From Granulicella sp. 5B5 (lineage in GTDB: Bacteria > Acidobacteriota > Terriglobia > Terriglobales > Acidobacteriaceae): 64,000 nt of DNA. Position numbers and translations under genes: made by a program. The stretch is from assembly GCF_014083945.1 (NCBI RefSeq), contig NZ_CP046444.1, forward strand, positions 620,001-684,000, in the 5' to 3' direction. Position 1 is the first letter of the stretch, and each line of letters starts with the position of its first letter. Below are positions 9,658 through 17,527 of this stretch, one piece after another. The notes beneath the pieces were generated by a model. That model was not told where the DNA came from, did no database searches, and worked only from the letters and a program-made list of their open reading frames with translations.

Positions 9658-11406
9658 GTGAAGTTTCTCCGTATACCGCAGTTCGGCATCGGCTTGCGAA
9701 CCGAATCGGAATCACGATTGTCCTTCGGCGCCGCCGACCTTGCGGTGGGTCTCGGCACCCTTGCGTTGCTGTATGTGGCGGCGCGGGTGGGAGCTGAGTC
9801 GCTGGTTAAGTTCAGGCCACCGGATGTAATTCCAACGATCAGTTTGGACCCACGCAACTTACCAAACTACGCGGCTCGTTCCACGTTGCGTATGTTCCTT
9901 GCACTGGGACTTTCCACCCTCTTCACCTTTGTGTACGGCTACGCCGCTGCACGCAGCCGACGAGCAGAGAGGGTCCTCGTCCCCCTGCTGGATATCCTTC
10001 AGTCTGTTCCGGTCCTCGGATTCCTCTCCATTACCGTGACGCTGTTTATCGCGCTGTTCAGGGGCAGCCTGCTGGGGCTGGAGGCCGCGTCCATCTTTGC
10101 GATCTTCACCGGACAGGCGTGGAACATGACCTTTTCGTTCTACCAGTCGCTACGGACGGTGCCTGCCGAATTGAACGAGATGGCGACCTTGTATGGCCTG
10201 TCCAGATGGGAGCGGTTTACCCGGCTCGAATTGCCTTCTTCCGTGATCGGCCTGGTCTGGAACGGGATGATGAGCTTCGGCGGCGGATGGTTCTTTCTCG
10301 CTGCCAGCGAATCGATCAGTGTGTTAAACCGGCAGTACACGCTGCCGGGTCTGGGATCTTATGTGGCTTCTGCGATTGCGGCTCGTGACCTGCATGCGAT
10401 TGGCTGGGCGATTGTAACGATGGTGATCCTGGTCCTGCTGATCGACCAGTTTTTCTGGAAGCCGCTGGTGACGATTGCTGACCGCTACAAACTGGAGCTG
10501 AGTGCCGGCGAGGAGCGACGATTCTGGGTCGTGGACCTTTGGCGCGCCGCATCGCTTCCAGCTCTGTTTGAAAAGATCCTGGGGCCTTCCATATCCTCGG
10601 TGGACCGGCTACTTTCCCGCCTCACGAAGGTGGAGCCTCAGGCGGAACGAAAGAGCACATCGAAGACTTCGGACAGTGTCTTTAACACTGTGGTTGCGGT
10701 CATTGCGGCCGGGCTGTTCGTTGCGGCCGTCCGCTTTGTGCTGTCGAGTGTCGGCGTGGCGGAGGTCGGTCACGCGGCGTTGCTTGGACTGGCAACGGCA
10801 GCCAGAGTGGTGGCGTTGCTCGTCTTCAGCACGATTGTATGGACTCCTATCGGCGTTGCCATCGGCTTCAATCCCAAGCTCGCGCGGCTGACCCAGCCGC
10901 TGGTACAAATCTGCGCTTCCTTTCCGGCAAACTTCCTGTTTCCGTTTGCAACACTGGCCTTTCTCCGCTTTGGAATTCACCTGAACTGGGGAAGCATGTT
11001 GTTGATGGCCCTTGGAGCGCAGTGGTACCTGCTCTTCAACGTGATCGGCGGAGCACAGGCTGTGCCCAATGATCTTCGCGAGATGGCGACCAGTATCGGT
11101 CTGCGTGGCTTCCGTAAATGGAGGTTTCTCATCGGACCGGGGATCTTCGGCTCTTGGGTTACAGGTGCCATTACAGCTTCCGGCGGAGCGTGGAACGCAA
11201 GTATCGTGGCGGAGGTGGTGTCCTGGGGAAACACAACCCTGAAGGCCGCGGGCCTGGGGGCCTATATCGCGGATGCCACCTCGACCGGCGACTGGCCGCG
11301 CATCGTACTCGGCGTCGGACTGATGAGCCTCTTCGTCGTGACCTTGAACCATATTGTGTGGAAACCCCTCTATCGCCTGGCACAGGCGCGGTTTCAACTG
11401 AGTTGA
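9658..11406 (+). CDS. ABC transporter permease with two fused NitT/TauT-type membrane domains
   Basis: The 583-residue protein contains two binding-protein-dependent permease domains in tandem, at about residues 60-280 and 340-575. Each has the coupling-helix pattern: MATLYGLSRWERFTRLELP in the first and MATSIGLRGFRKWRFLIGP in the second. I prefer GTG 9658 because GGGAAGG lies about 11 nt before it; an in-frame ATG at 9607 would add 17 unsupported residues. The architecture matches a full transmembrane unit of a nitrate/sulfonate/bicarbonate-type importer, working with the ATPase encoded 14 nt downstream. No periplasmic binding protein gene is in the neighbourhood, so the substrate and even the direction of transport are open. 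Codon use is noticeably more mixed than in flanking genes. Confidence 0.88.
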   Translation: MKFLRIPQFGIGLRTESESRLSFGAADLAVGLGTLALLYVAARVGAESLVKFRPPDVIPTISLDPRNLPNYAARSTLRMFLALGLSTLFTFVYGYAAARSRRAERVLVPLLDILQSVPVLGFLSITVTLFIALFRGSLLGLEAASIFAIFTGQAWNMTFSFYQSLRTVPAELNEMATLYGLSRWERFTRLELPSSVIGLVWNGMMSFGGGWFFLAASESISVLNRQYTLPGLGSYVASAIAARDLHAIGWAIVTMVILVLLIDQFFWKPLVTIADRYKLELSAGEERRFWVVDLWRAASLPALFEKILGPSISSVDRLLSRLTKVEPQAERKSTSKTSDSVFNTVVAVIAAGLFVAAVRFVLSSVGVAEVGHAALLGLATAARVVALLVFSTIVWTPIGVAIGFNPKLARLTQPLVQICASFPANFLFPFATLAFLRFGIHLNWGSMLLMALGAQWYLLFNVIGGAQAVPNDLREMATSIGLRGFRKWRFLIGPGIFGSWVTGAITASGGAWNASIVAEVVSWGNTTLKAAGLGAYIADATSTGDWPRIVLGVGLMSLFVVTLNHIVWKPLYRLAQARFQLS

Positions 11407-11419
11407 TCGGAGAGCAAGC

Positions 11420-12751
11420 ATGTCAGAAATTGCAAGAGCAGCAAACCTATTGACCGCTGAACAGGTGTCAAAGACGTTTCCTCTCTCCGCTGGTGGAGAC
11501 CAGACTGTTCTTGAGACGGTCTCGCTTACCATTGCTTCTGGCGAAGTCGTAGCTCTTCTGGGTCGTAGTGGCTCCGGCAAGAGCACCCTGCTGCGCATCC
11601 TGGCGGGCTTGATTGAGCCGAGCACAGGCACCGTGACGCGGCATGATCTGCCCTTGCGTGGCGCCAACCCCGATGTTGCGATGGTGTTCCAGAGCTTCGC
11701 TCTACTGCCGTGGCTTACGGTTCAGGAGAATGCGGAGCTTGGACTGACCGCACGAGGAATTCCGAAAGAGACGGCCGAGAAGGAAGCTGCACATGCGCTA
11801 CAGATGGTTGGGCTGGAGGGATTTGAAGGGGCATACCCCAAGGAGCTTTCCGGAGGCATGCGTCAGCGGGTGGGGTTCGCGCGGGCGTTTGTGATGAAGC
11901 CAGATGTGTTGATGATGGATGAACCTTTCAGCGCGCTCGATGTGCTCACGGCCGAGAATCTTCGCGGCGAAATCAGCGACTTGTGGGAGAAGGGGTCGTT
12001 CCCTTCCAAGAGCATCCTGCTGGTGACACACAATATTGAGGAGGCCATTCTTCTCGCCGATCGCATCGTCATCCTGGGCACGAACCCGGGGCGCATTCGA
12101 GGAGAGGTTCGCGTCGATATCGCGCGGCCGAGAGACAAGAACGGACCGCGCTTTCGTGCTTTGACGGACCATGTCTATACGGTCATGACAAACCCTGAAG
12201 CCGTAGTAGAAGAAACTCCCGCTGCGACCGCCAAGCCGACGAAGAGATTTCCGATGCTGCCCCACGCACGTTCAGGGGGCATCAGCGGTTTACTGGAGAT
12301 CATTCATGATCGCGGTGGACGAGAGGATTTGCCGCAGCTCGCAAATAGTCTTCGATTGGAGATCGACGACTTGTTGCCGGCCATCGACGCATCGGCCTTA
12401 CTCGGATTTGCTAACGTAGCGGAAGGCGACGTCATCATCACGGACATTGGGAACGAGTTCGCAACAGCGGGCGTTCACCGCAGTCACGAGATCTTCAAGG
12501 AGCAGCTTCTCAGCCGGATACCTCTTACCGCAACGGTCGTAAAGGTGCTGGAGGGTAAGCGCGATGGCCGCATCGGGAAGGAATTCCTTTTGGACATTCT
12601 GGACGAACACTTTTCGGATGAGGAAGCAGAGAAGCAGTTCCAAACCCTGATCGACTGGGGCCGCTATGCCCATCTCTTTGAATACGATTCAGATGAAGAG
12701 CGCTTATATCTCGCGGAGCCGGAAGAGGATGCCGCTCAGCTGGATCTGTAA
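11420..12751 (+). CDS. ABC transporter ATPase with C-terminal AAA-associated domain
   Basis: Residues ~10-250 are a NitT/TauT-type nucleotide-binding domain with Walker A GRSGSGKST, Q-loop VFQSFALLPWLT, signature LSGGMRQR, Walker B VLMMDEPFSALD and H-loop VTHNIEE. From about residue 285 a second domain of ~150 residues follows (GLLEIIHDRGGREDLPQLAN onward), matching the AAA-associated C-terminal domain found on some of these ATPases. It may sense ligand or metal, but its function is not established. The gene starts 14 nt after the permease stop, with GGAGAGC as the ribosome-binding site, so the pair forms an operon. No binding protein follows. Confidence 0.9.
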   Translation: MSEIARAANLLTAEQVSKTFPLSAGGDQTVLETVSLTIASGEVVALLGRSGSGKSTLLRILAGLIEPSTGTVTRHDLPLRGANPDVAMVFQSFALLPWLTVQENAELGLTARGIPKETAEKEAAHALQMVGLEGFEGAYPKELSGGMRQRVGFARAFVMKPDVLMMDEPFSALDVLTAENLRGEISDLWEKGSFPSKSILLVTHNIEEAILLADRIVILGTNPGRIRGEVRVDIARPRDKNGPRFRALTDHVYTVMTNPEAVVEETPAATAKPTKRFPMLPHARSGGISGLLEIIHDRGGREDLPQLANSLRLEIDDLLPAIDASALLGFANVAEGDVIITDIGNEFATAGVHRSHEIFKEQLLSRIPLTATVVKVLEGKRDGRIGKEFLLDILDEHFSDEEAEKQFQTLIDWGRYAHLFEYDSDEERLYLAEPEEDAAQLDL

Positions 12752-12973
12752 TGAGAAATCGGCTCCTCGACCGCAGTCGTTCTAGAAGGACACCAAATCG
12801 CCAATGCGCTCACCGACACCGATTAGTACTGATATGTCGGCTTCTCGGAAGCGATCCCCGATCCACCGGCAAACGTGGTTTTCGGCAACGTCGGTTCCGT
12901 GAACCTCTAGCGAAGCACCACCGAATTGCCACCGCCGGGCTTGACAAAGCCTATACAATAGAAGTGTCGCAAC

Positions 12974-12996
12974 AACCCCGCCCAGGCGGGGTTTCG
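12974..12996. terminator. Perfect 9-bp hairpin, possible terminator of the ABC operon
   Basis: AACCCCGCC (12974-12982) pairs exactly with GGCGGGGTT (12985-12993) across a 2-nt spacer, followed by TTCGTC. The T-tract is weak, so termination is plausible rather than certain. Confidence 0.5.
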
Positions 12997-13076
12997 TCGT
13001 CTCACAGCTCTTTCTCAACTCGCCTTAAGCCTCCCGCATCCGCACCCCTCAAAGTAACCAACAAAAGGGTTACGAG

Positions 13077-13125
13077 CCTAACCCCAATCGGCTCCGGATC
13101 TTACCCCCAAAACCGGGGGAGGGTC
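13077..13125 (+). repeat. Dispersed ~50-bp intergenic repeat, copy 1
   Basis: The unit reads CCTAACCCCAATCGG, then CTCCGGATCTTACCCCC, AAAACC and GGGGGAGGGTC, with a CCCCC/GGGGG hairpin in its 3' half. Matching copies lie at 22525-22580 (inverted) and 59758-59808. It ends 10 nt before the TATACT hexamer of the kinase promoter. Confidence 0.8.
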
Positions 13126-13135
13126 CCCCGCCCGC

Positions 13136-13141
13136 TATACT
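13136..13141 (+). promoter_or_regulatory. Probable -10 element of the two-component operon
   Basis: TATACT lies 10 nt before the ATG of the kinase gene, implying a transcript with almost no leader. No good -35 is visible; the dispersed repeat occupies that position. Confidence 0.4.
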
Positions 13142-13151
13142 CCTAGCAACG

Positions 13152-14084
13152 ATGAATCTCACTCGCCGCCGCGGAGCCAAGGCACTCTTCATCACCCTGG
13201 GTGTGTTCCTCACCGCGCTCGCCGTCACGCTCAACATCACCTGGATTCACAACAACGGCCGCCGCCTCGCCCTCGACCTCGTCGGCGCCCTGCTCTTCGC
13301 CATCCTCATCGCCGGCGTCGTCCTCAACACCGTCTTTCTCGTCCGCGAGATCCGCCGCAACGAGCGTCAGGACTCGTTCCTGAACGCTGTCACCCACGAG
13401 CTCAAGACACCCATCGCCAGCATCCGCCTCTACCTCGACACCCTCTCCCGCCGCTCCGTCGACGACGCCCAGCGCCAGCGCTTCTACGAAATCATGCGCG
13501 ACGACACCGACCGTCTTCTCGGAACCGTAGAAACCGTCCTCAAAGCCGGCGAGCTCGGCCACCGCCAGCGCGCCGGCCTCCGCACTCGTGTCGAGCTTCA
13601 CCCGCTCGTTGCAGACTGCATCGCCACCGTGCTCAACCGCCACCACCTCCCGGCAGAGTCCATCCAGTTGGAACCAGTGCCCGGCGCCGTCCGCCTCTAC
13701 GTCATCGGCAACGCGGACGACCTGCGCACCGCCGTCCTTAACCTCCTCGACAACGCCGTCAAGTACTCACCCAACGGCGTCCACATCCAGTGCCGCGTCG
13801 GCATCGAGCGCTACACCTGGGTCGTCCTCACCATCACCGACTCCGGCCTGGGCCTTGCCTCCAGCGACCTCAAACGCATCTTCAAACGCTTCTACCGTGC
13901 CTCATCCAACGACCGCGTCAAGATCAAGGGAACAGGCCTGGGTCTCTTCCTCGTCAACACCATCGCCCGCCAGCACGGCGGCAGCGTCCGCGCCATCAGT
14001 GAGGGCGTAGGCCAGGGCACAACCATGGTCCTCCGCCTCCCTCTCTCAATCGTCAACGACCCAACATCGACGGAGGCCGCTTGA
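13152..14084 (+). CDS. Sensor histidine kinase with two membrane helices and no sensor domain
   Basis: The 310-residue protein has two closely spaced transmembrane helices (about residues 9-31 and 40-62) with only a few residues between them (HNNGRR). The HisKA dimerisation helix follows, with the phospho-acceptor box FLNAVTHELKTPIAS, then an ATPase domain with N-box LLDNAVKYS, G1 DSGLGL, and GTGLGLFLV. There is no room for a periplasmic or PAS domain, so sensing must be in the membrane or via a partner. The stop overlaps the TTG start of the response regulator (TTGA), indicating translational coupling. The copper genes downstream suggest, but do not prove, a metal or envelope signal. Confidence 0.93.
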   Translation: MNLTRRRGAKALFITLGVFLTALAVTLNITWIHNNGRRLALDLVGALLFAILIAGVVLNTVFLVREIRRNERQDSFLNAVTHELKTPIASIRLYLDTLSRRSVDDAQRQRFYEIMRDDTDRLLGTVETVLKAGELGHRQRAGLRTRVELHPLVADCIATVLNRHHLPAESIQLEPVPGAVRLYVIGNADDLRTAVLNLLDNAVKYSPNGVHIQCRVGIERYTWVVLTITDSGLGLASSDLKRIFKRFYRASSNDRVKIKGTGLGLFLVNTIARQHGGSVRAISEGVGQGTTMVLRLPLSIVNDPTSTEAA

Positions 14085-14821
14085 GCACCCAACCCTTGAT
14101 CGCCGTCGTCGAAGACGAGGAGCATCTGGCCCAGGGCCTGCTCTTCAACCTGCAGGCCGAGGGCTATCGCACGCACCACGAATCCGACGGTGACGCCGCC
14201 CTGGCCTGGCTCCTCGATGCCACAGTCTCAGCCGAGCCGCCAACAGCAATCTTGCTTGACGTCATGCTGCCCGGCCGCGACGGCTTCTCCATCGTCCGGG
14301 CACTCCGCGACTCAGGCTGCTACACACCGGTCCTTCTTCTCACCGCACGCGGGCGCACCGAAGACATCGTCGAAGGCTTCGCCGCCGGCGCCGATGACTA
14401 CCTACCCAAACCGTTTGACCTCAACGTGCTCTTCGCCCGCATCACAGGGCTCCTGCGGCGCATGCACTGGCACTCAGCCACGCCACCCTCACTCACAAAG
14501 GCCCCGGAACTACCCGAAACCCTCATCCTCAACGGCCGCACCATCAACTTCGACACACTGGAAATCGCCGCACCAGACAAAACCATCCATCTCACGTTGA
14601 TGGAAGCCGACTTGCTGCGCTATCTCCTCGATCACCCTGAACGCATCATTCCCCGTAAAGAGCTGCTTGAAAACGTCTGGCAAGTGAAAGAAGATACAGA
14701 CACACGCGCCATCGACAACTTCATCGTTCGCCTCCGCCGCTACCTGGAGACGGACCCAGTGCACCCCGAACACCTCATCACCGTGCGCGGCGTCGGCTAC
14801 CGGTTTCATCCTGAGGTGTAA
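14081..14821 (+). CDS. OmpR-family response regulator
   Basis: The gene starts at TTG 14081, overlapping the kinase stop by 4 nt. The receiver domain (residues ~5-120) has the acidic pocket EDEE, the phospho-acceptor in ILLDVMLPGRDG, the switch residue in LLTARG and the conserved Lys in YLPKPFD. A winged-helix DNA-binding domain covers residues ~150-245 and ends with the family hallmark VRGVGYRFHPE. With the kinase upstream it forms a complete two-component pair. A 97-nt gap separates it from the CopZ-like gene, so the metal genes could be part of its operon or one of its targets. Confidence 0.94.
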   Translation: MSTQPLIAVVEDEEHLAQGLLFNLQAEGYRTHHESDGDAALAWLLDATVSAEPPTAILLDVMLPGRDGFSIVRALRDSGCYTPVLLLTARGRTEDIVEGFAAGADDYLPKPFDLNVLFARITGLLRRMHWHSATPPSLTKAPELPETLILNGRTINFDTLEIAAPDKTIHLTLMEADLLRYLLDHPERIIPRKELLENVWQVKEDTDTRAIDNFIVRLRRYLETDPVHPEHLITVRGVGYRFHPEV

Positions 14822-14918
14822 TCGCACTGCGGTTACAGCGTCTTAATGTCATGAAGGCCGGTTGAAGTCCAGATCGCTTCGCCCGCCTCCTTATGTCACC
14901 GAGAGGCATCTAATTTCT

Positions 14919-15128
14919 ATGACAACTCTTTCGCTACGCATCGAAAACATGCACTGTGGCTCATGCGTGCGCCACGTACTCAGCGCATTGAACGCCCTTC
15001 CCAACACCCATGCTGAAGAGGTCCAAATCGGCTCTGCACGCGTTGTTACGGACACAACACCCGGCACCATCGAGCACGCTCTCGCAACAGCGGGCTACCC
15101 CGCGGTCGTCGAATCGCAGGTGCAATGA
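14919..15128 (+). CDS. copZ: CopZ-like heavy-metal chaperone (HMA domain)
   Basis: Started at ATG 14919 this is a 69-residue single HMA domain with the metal-binding loop MHCGSC near residue 11 and the closing segment ALATAGYPA. Such proteins carry Cu(I) in the cytosol and hand it to a P1B-type ATPase. Its stop overlaps the start of the ATPase gene (ATGA at 15125-15128), a strong sign of a joint function and coupled translation. An upstream extension to 14862 has no ribosome-binding site and is not family-like. The gene symbol rests on family and context; zinc or silver binding cannot be excluded. Confidence 0.85.
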   Translation: MTTLSLRIENMHCGSCVRHVLSALNALPNTHAEEVQIGSARVVTDTTPGTIEHALATAGYPAVVESQVQ

Positions 15129-17497
15129 CATCGATATCCGCAGAAAACGAAGCACAGACGAGCACCGAAGATCGTTCGCTTCAGATCGCTGGCATGAGTT
15201 GTGCCGCCTGTCAGGTCCATGTGCAGAGTGCCCTCGCCGCAGTCCCGGGCGTCACCTCCGCGAATGTCAACCTGATGACACACCGGGCGCAGATCTCGAC
15301 ATCCGTTCCAGTCTCCACGGAGTCCCTCATCAGCGCGGTCCGTAACGCCGGTTACGACGCATCGGTTCCATCGACAGAGAGCAGCACCAGCAATCACAAG
15401 TCTCCCGCACCGGATGAAGACACCGACAGCGTCGGCCTGCGGGCACTAGCTGCACTCATCGCGGGCTGCGCCGCCATGTTGCTCTCGATGCCTCTGATGA
15501 TGGCAACCCGAACAGACGATCCGCTGCTCGCGCTATCTGCACGGCTGCTCGCACCTTTCATGCCGGGATGGCTCATGACGCTGCCACTTCAGCCACTTCG
15601 TTGGCTGCTCTGCGCGCTTGCAGCAGGCACAATGGTCTTTGCCGCACCCAGCATCTATCTCGCAGCATGGCGCGCTGCCAGGCACCGCACCACCAACATG
15701 AACACCCTCGTGGCGCTCGGAACACTGATCGCGTTCCTGGCATCATTTGCTACAACTGTGGCTCCAAACACACTGCACAAGCACGGGTTCGCTGCCGACG
15801 TATACTTCGAGGCCGTCATCCTCATTCTCGGCTTCCTGCTCGCCGGACGCTGGCTTGAGGCAAGGGCGCGCTCAAGCGCAACAGCCGCTCTGCGAGGGTT
15901 CGCTCAACTCGAAGCCCCCGACGCGCGCCTTCTCGATCTTCCACCGGGCTCTTCTCTCAACGCCTACGCCTCTGCGCGAGAAACCCGGCTTCCACTCCAG
16001 GCCATCGCCGCCGGCGACATCCTGCGCATACTGCCCGGAGACCGCGTCCCCCTCGACGGCATCATTCTGCAGGGTCGCAGCTCGATCGACGAGTCGATGT
16101 TGACCGGAGAACCGCTCCCAGTCACTCGCGCGATTTCCGACCGCGTGTACGGTGGCACCGTCAACATCGATGGCGTTTTGATTGTCCGTGCCACTGCCGT
16201 CGGAGAATCCTCCACTCTGGCGCAGATGCAACGTCTTCTCGATCAGGCACAGTCCGGCCGCGCTCCCATGCAGAGGATCGCAGATCGAGTGAGCGCTACC
16301 TTCGTACCTTCAGTGCTCGCGTTCTCAGCTGCCACATTCATCGTATGGATCGTTGCCGGCAACATCACTCATCAGCAGAACATCCTCGGCCACGCACTCT
16401 CGGCCGCCATCGCCAGCCTCATCATCGCCTGCCCTTGCGCAATGGGTCTTGCAGTTCCCGCAGCTGTGACAGTGTCCCTTGGCCGCGCCGCACAGTCCGG
16501 CCTGCTCATCAAAGGAGGCGAAGCGCTCGAACGGCTCGCCGATATCGACACCTTCGCCCTGGACAAGACTGGCACCATCACACTTGGCCGCCCCCAAGTT
16601 GCGGCATTTGTCCTCGCGCCGAAGGCAACACTCAGCAAGGCAACCATTCTCAGTTACGCCGCGACCCTCGAACGTCTATCCACACACCCCCTCGCAGCAG
16701 CCGTAGTTGAGTTCGCTGAAAGAGAGTCCAGCCTGGCCGCCGCACCTCTCGTCGAGCAGACGCAAGTACTCCCTGGCATCGGTATCCAGGCACAGATCGA
16801 TGGCCGCTTGGTTATAGTCGGCAACGCGTCTCTACTCGATGATTCCTCAACCCCGATGGTGCCTCCAGCAACCCTCATGCAAGCCACGCCGATCTTTGTC
16901 GTCGTCGACCACATACCCCAGGCCGCCTTCTTCGCTACAGACGATCTCCGTCCAACGGCCCGCGGGGCCATCTCACAACTGCTCGCCCTCCACATCCACC
17001 CCTTACTCCTTACAGGAGACACATCAGCATCAGCCGCCCCCATTGCAGCAGCAGCCGGTATCGAGGACGTTCATGCACATCTCCTGCCGCAACAAAAGCT
17101 CGACGCGATCCGCAAGCTCAAGAGCAAGGGCCACCATGTGGCGATGGCTGGAGACGGTATCAATGATGCCGCAGCTCTGGCTCTCTGCGATGTCGGTTTC
17201 GCCATGTCCTCCGGCTCGGACCTCGCGCGCGAGGCTGGCGACGTCCTTCTTCTCAACTCCGATCTCCGTCTGCTACCTGCAGCCGTCCGGCTTTCTCGCC
17301 GAACTACCCGTATCATGCGCCAGAACCTCGGCTGGGCCCTCGTCTATAACGCCATCGGCCTGCCCATCGCTGCGGGAGTCCTCTATCCTCACTTCCACAT
17401 CCTCCTTAGCCCGGCACTGGCCAGTGCTGCCATGGCCCTCAGCTCCGTCAGCGTGCTGGCCAACTCGCTCCGTCTACGCCACGTTCCATCCGCCTGA
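15125..17497 (+). CDS. copA: Copper-exporting P1B-type ATPase
   Basis: The 790-residue protein has an N-terminal HMA domain with GMSCAAC (Cys26 and Cys29), about eight membrane helices, the transmembrane metal site CPC (Cys436 and Cys438), the actuator motif MLTGEPLPV, the phosphorylation site DKTGT (Asp480) and the hinge motif AGDGINDAAAL. A CPC site with one HMA domain fits a Cu(I) exporter in the inner membrane. The start overlaps the chaperone gene by 4 nt. It ends about 30 nt before the LptF/LptG fusion. Codon use is somewhat less C-biased than in the flanking housekeeping genes. Confidence is high for the family and good for copper. Confidence 0.93.
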   Translation: MTSISAENEAQTSTEDRSLQIAGMSCAACQVHVQSALAAVPGVTSANVNLMTHRAQISTSVPVSTESLISAVRNAGYDASVPSTESSTSNHKSPAPDEDTDSVGLRALAALIAGCAAMLLSMPLMMATRTDDPLLALSARLLAPFMPGWLMTLPLQPLRWLLCALAAGTMVFAAPSIYLAAWRAARHRTTNMNTLVALGTLIAFLASFATTVAPNTLHKHGFAADVYFEAVILILGFLLAGRWLEARARSSATAALRGFAQLEAPDARLLDLPPGSSLNAYASARETRLPLQAIAAGDILRILPGDRVPLDGIILQGRSSIDESMLTGEPLPVTRAISDRVYGGTVNIDGVLIVRATAVGESSTLAQMQRLLDQAQSGRAPMQRIADRVSATFVPSVLAFSAATFIVWIVAGNITHQQNILGHALSAAIASLIIACPCAMGLAVPAAVTVSLGRAAQSGLLIKGGEALERLADIDTFALDKTGTITLGRPQVAAFVLAPKATLSKATILSYAATLERLSTHPLAAAVVEFAERESSLAAAPLVEQTQVLPGIGIQAQIDGRLVIVGNASLLDDSSTPMVPPATLMQATPIFVVVDHIPQAAFFATDDLRPTARGAISQLLALHIHPLLLTGDTSASAAPIAAAAGIEDVHAHLLPQQKLDAIRKLKSKGHHVAMAGDGINDAAALALCDVGFAMSSGSDLAREAGDVLLLNSDLRLLPAAVRLSRRTTRIMRQNLGWALVYNAIGLPIAAGVLYPHFHILLSPALASAAMALSSVSVLANSLRLRHVPSA

Positions 17498-17527
17498 TCT
17501 CCCTCGCGATACACTACTTGCACCGCA

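Larger units (their letters stand above)
12752..13151. other. Intergenic interval with a perfect short hairpin and a dispersed repeat
   Basis: No supported gene is present; short open frames here lack start signals and coding-like composition. It contains the hairpin at 12974-12995, the dispersed repeat at 13077-13125 and a TATACT hexamer at 13136-13141 close to the histidine kinase start. In one plus-strand frame, fragments separated by stop codons are weakly protein-like but unidentifiable. Confidence 0.5.

Noticed and set aside
10609-11667. A 352-codon open frame on the minus strand across the permease/ATPase junction
   Set aside because: Both plus-strand genes have complete family motifs here; the minus-strand product has no recognisable fold.
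12940-12957. TTGACA near TATACA upstream of the histidine kinase
   Set aside because: The two hexamers are only about 6 nt apart, too close for a promoter.
12754-13146. A ~130-codon plus-strand frame and a 78-codon minus-strand frame in the gap before the histidine kinase
   Set aside because: No ribosome-binding site or domain; the plus-strand frame runs through the dispersed repeat.
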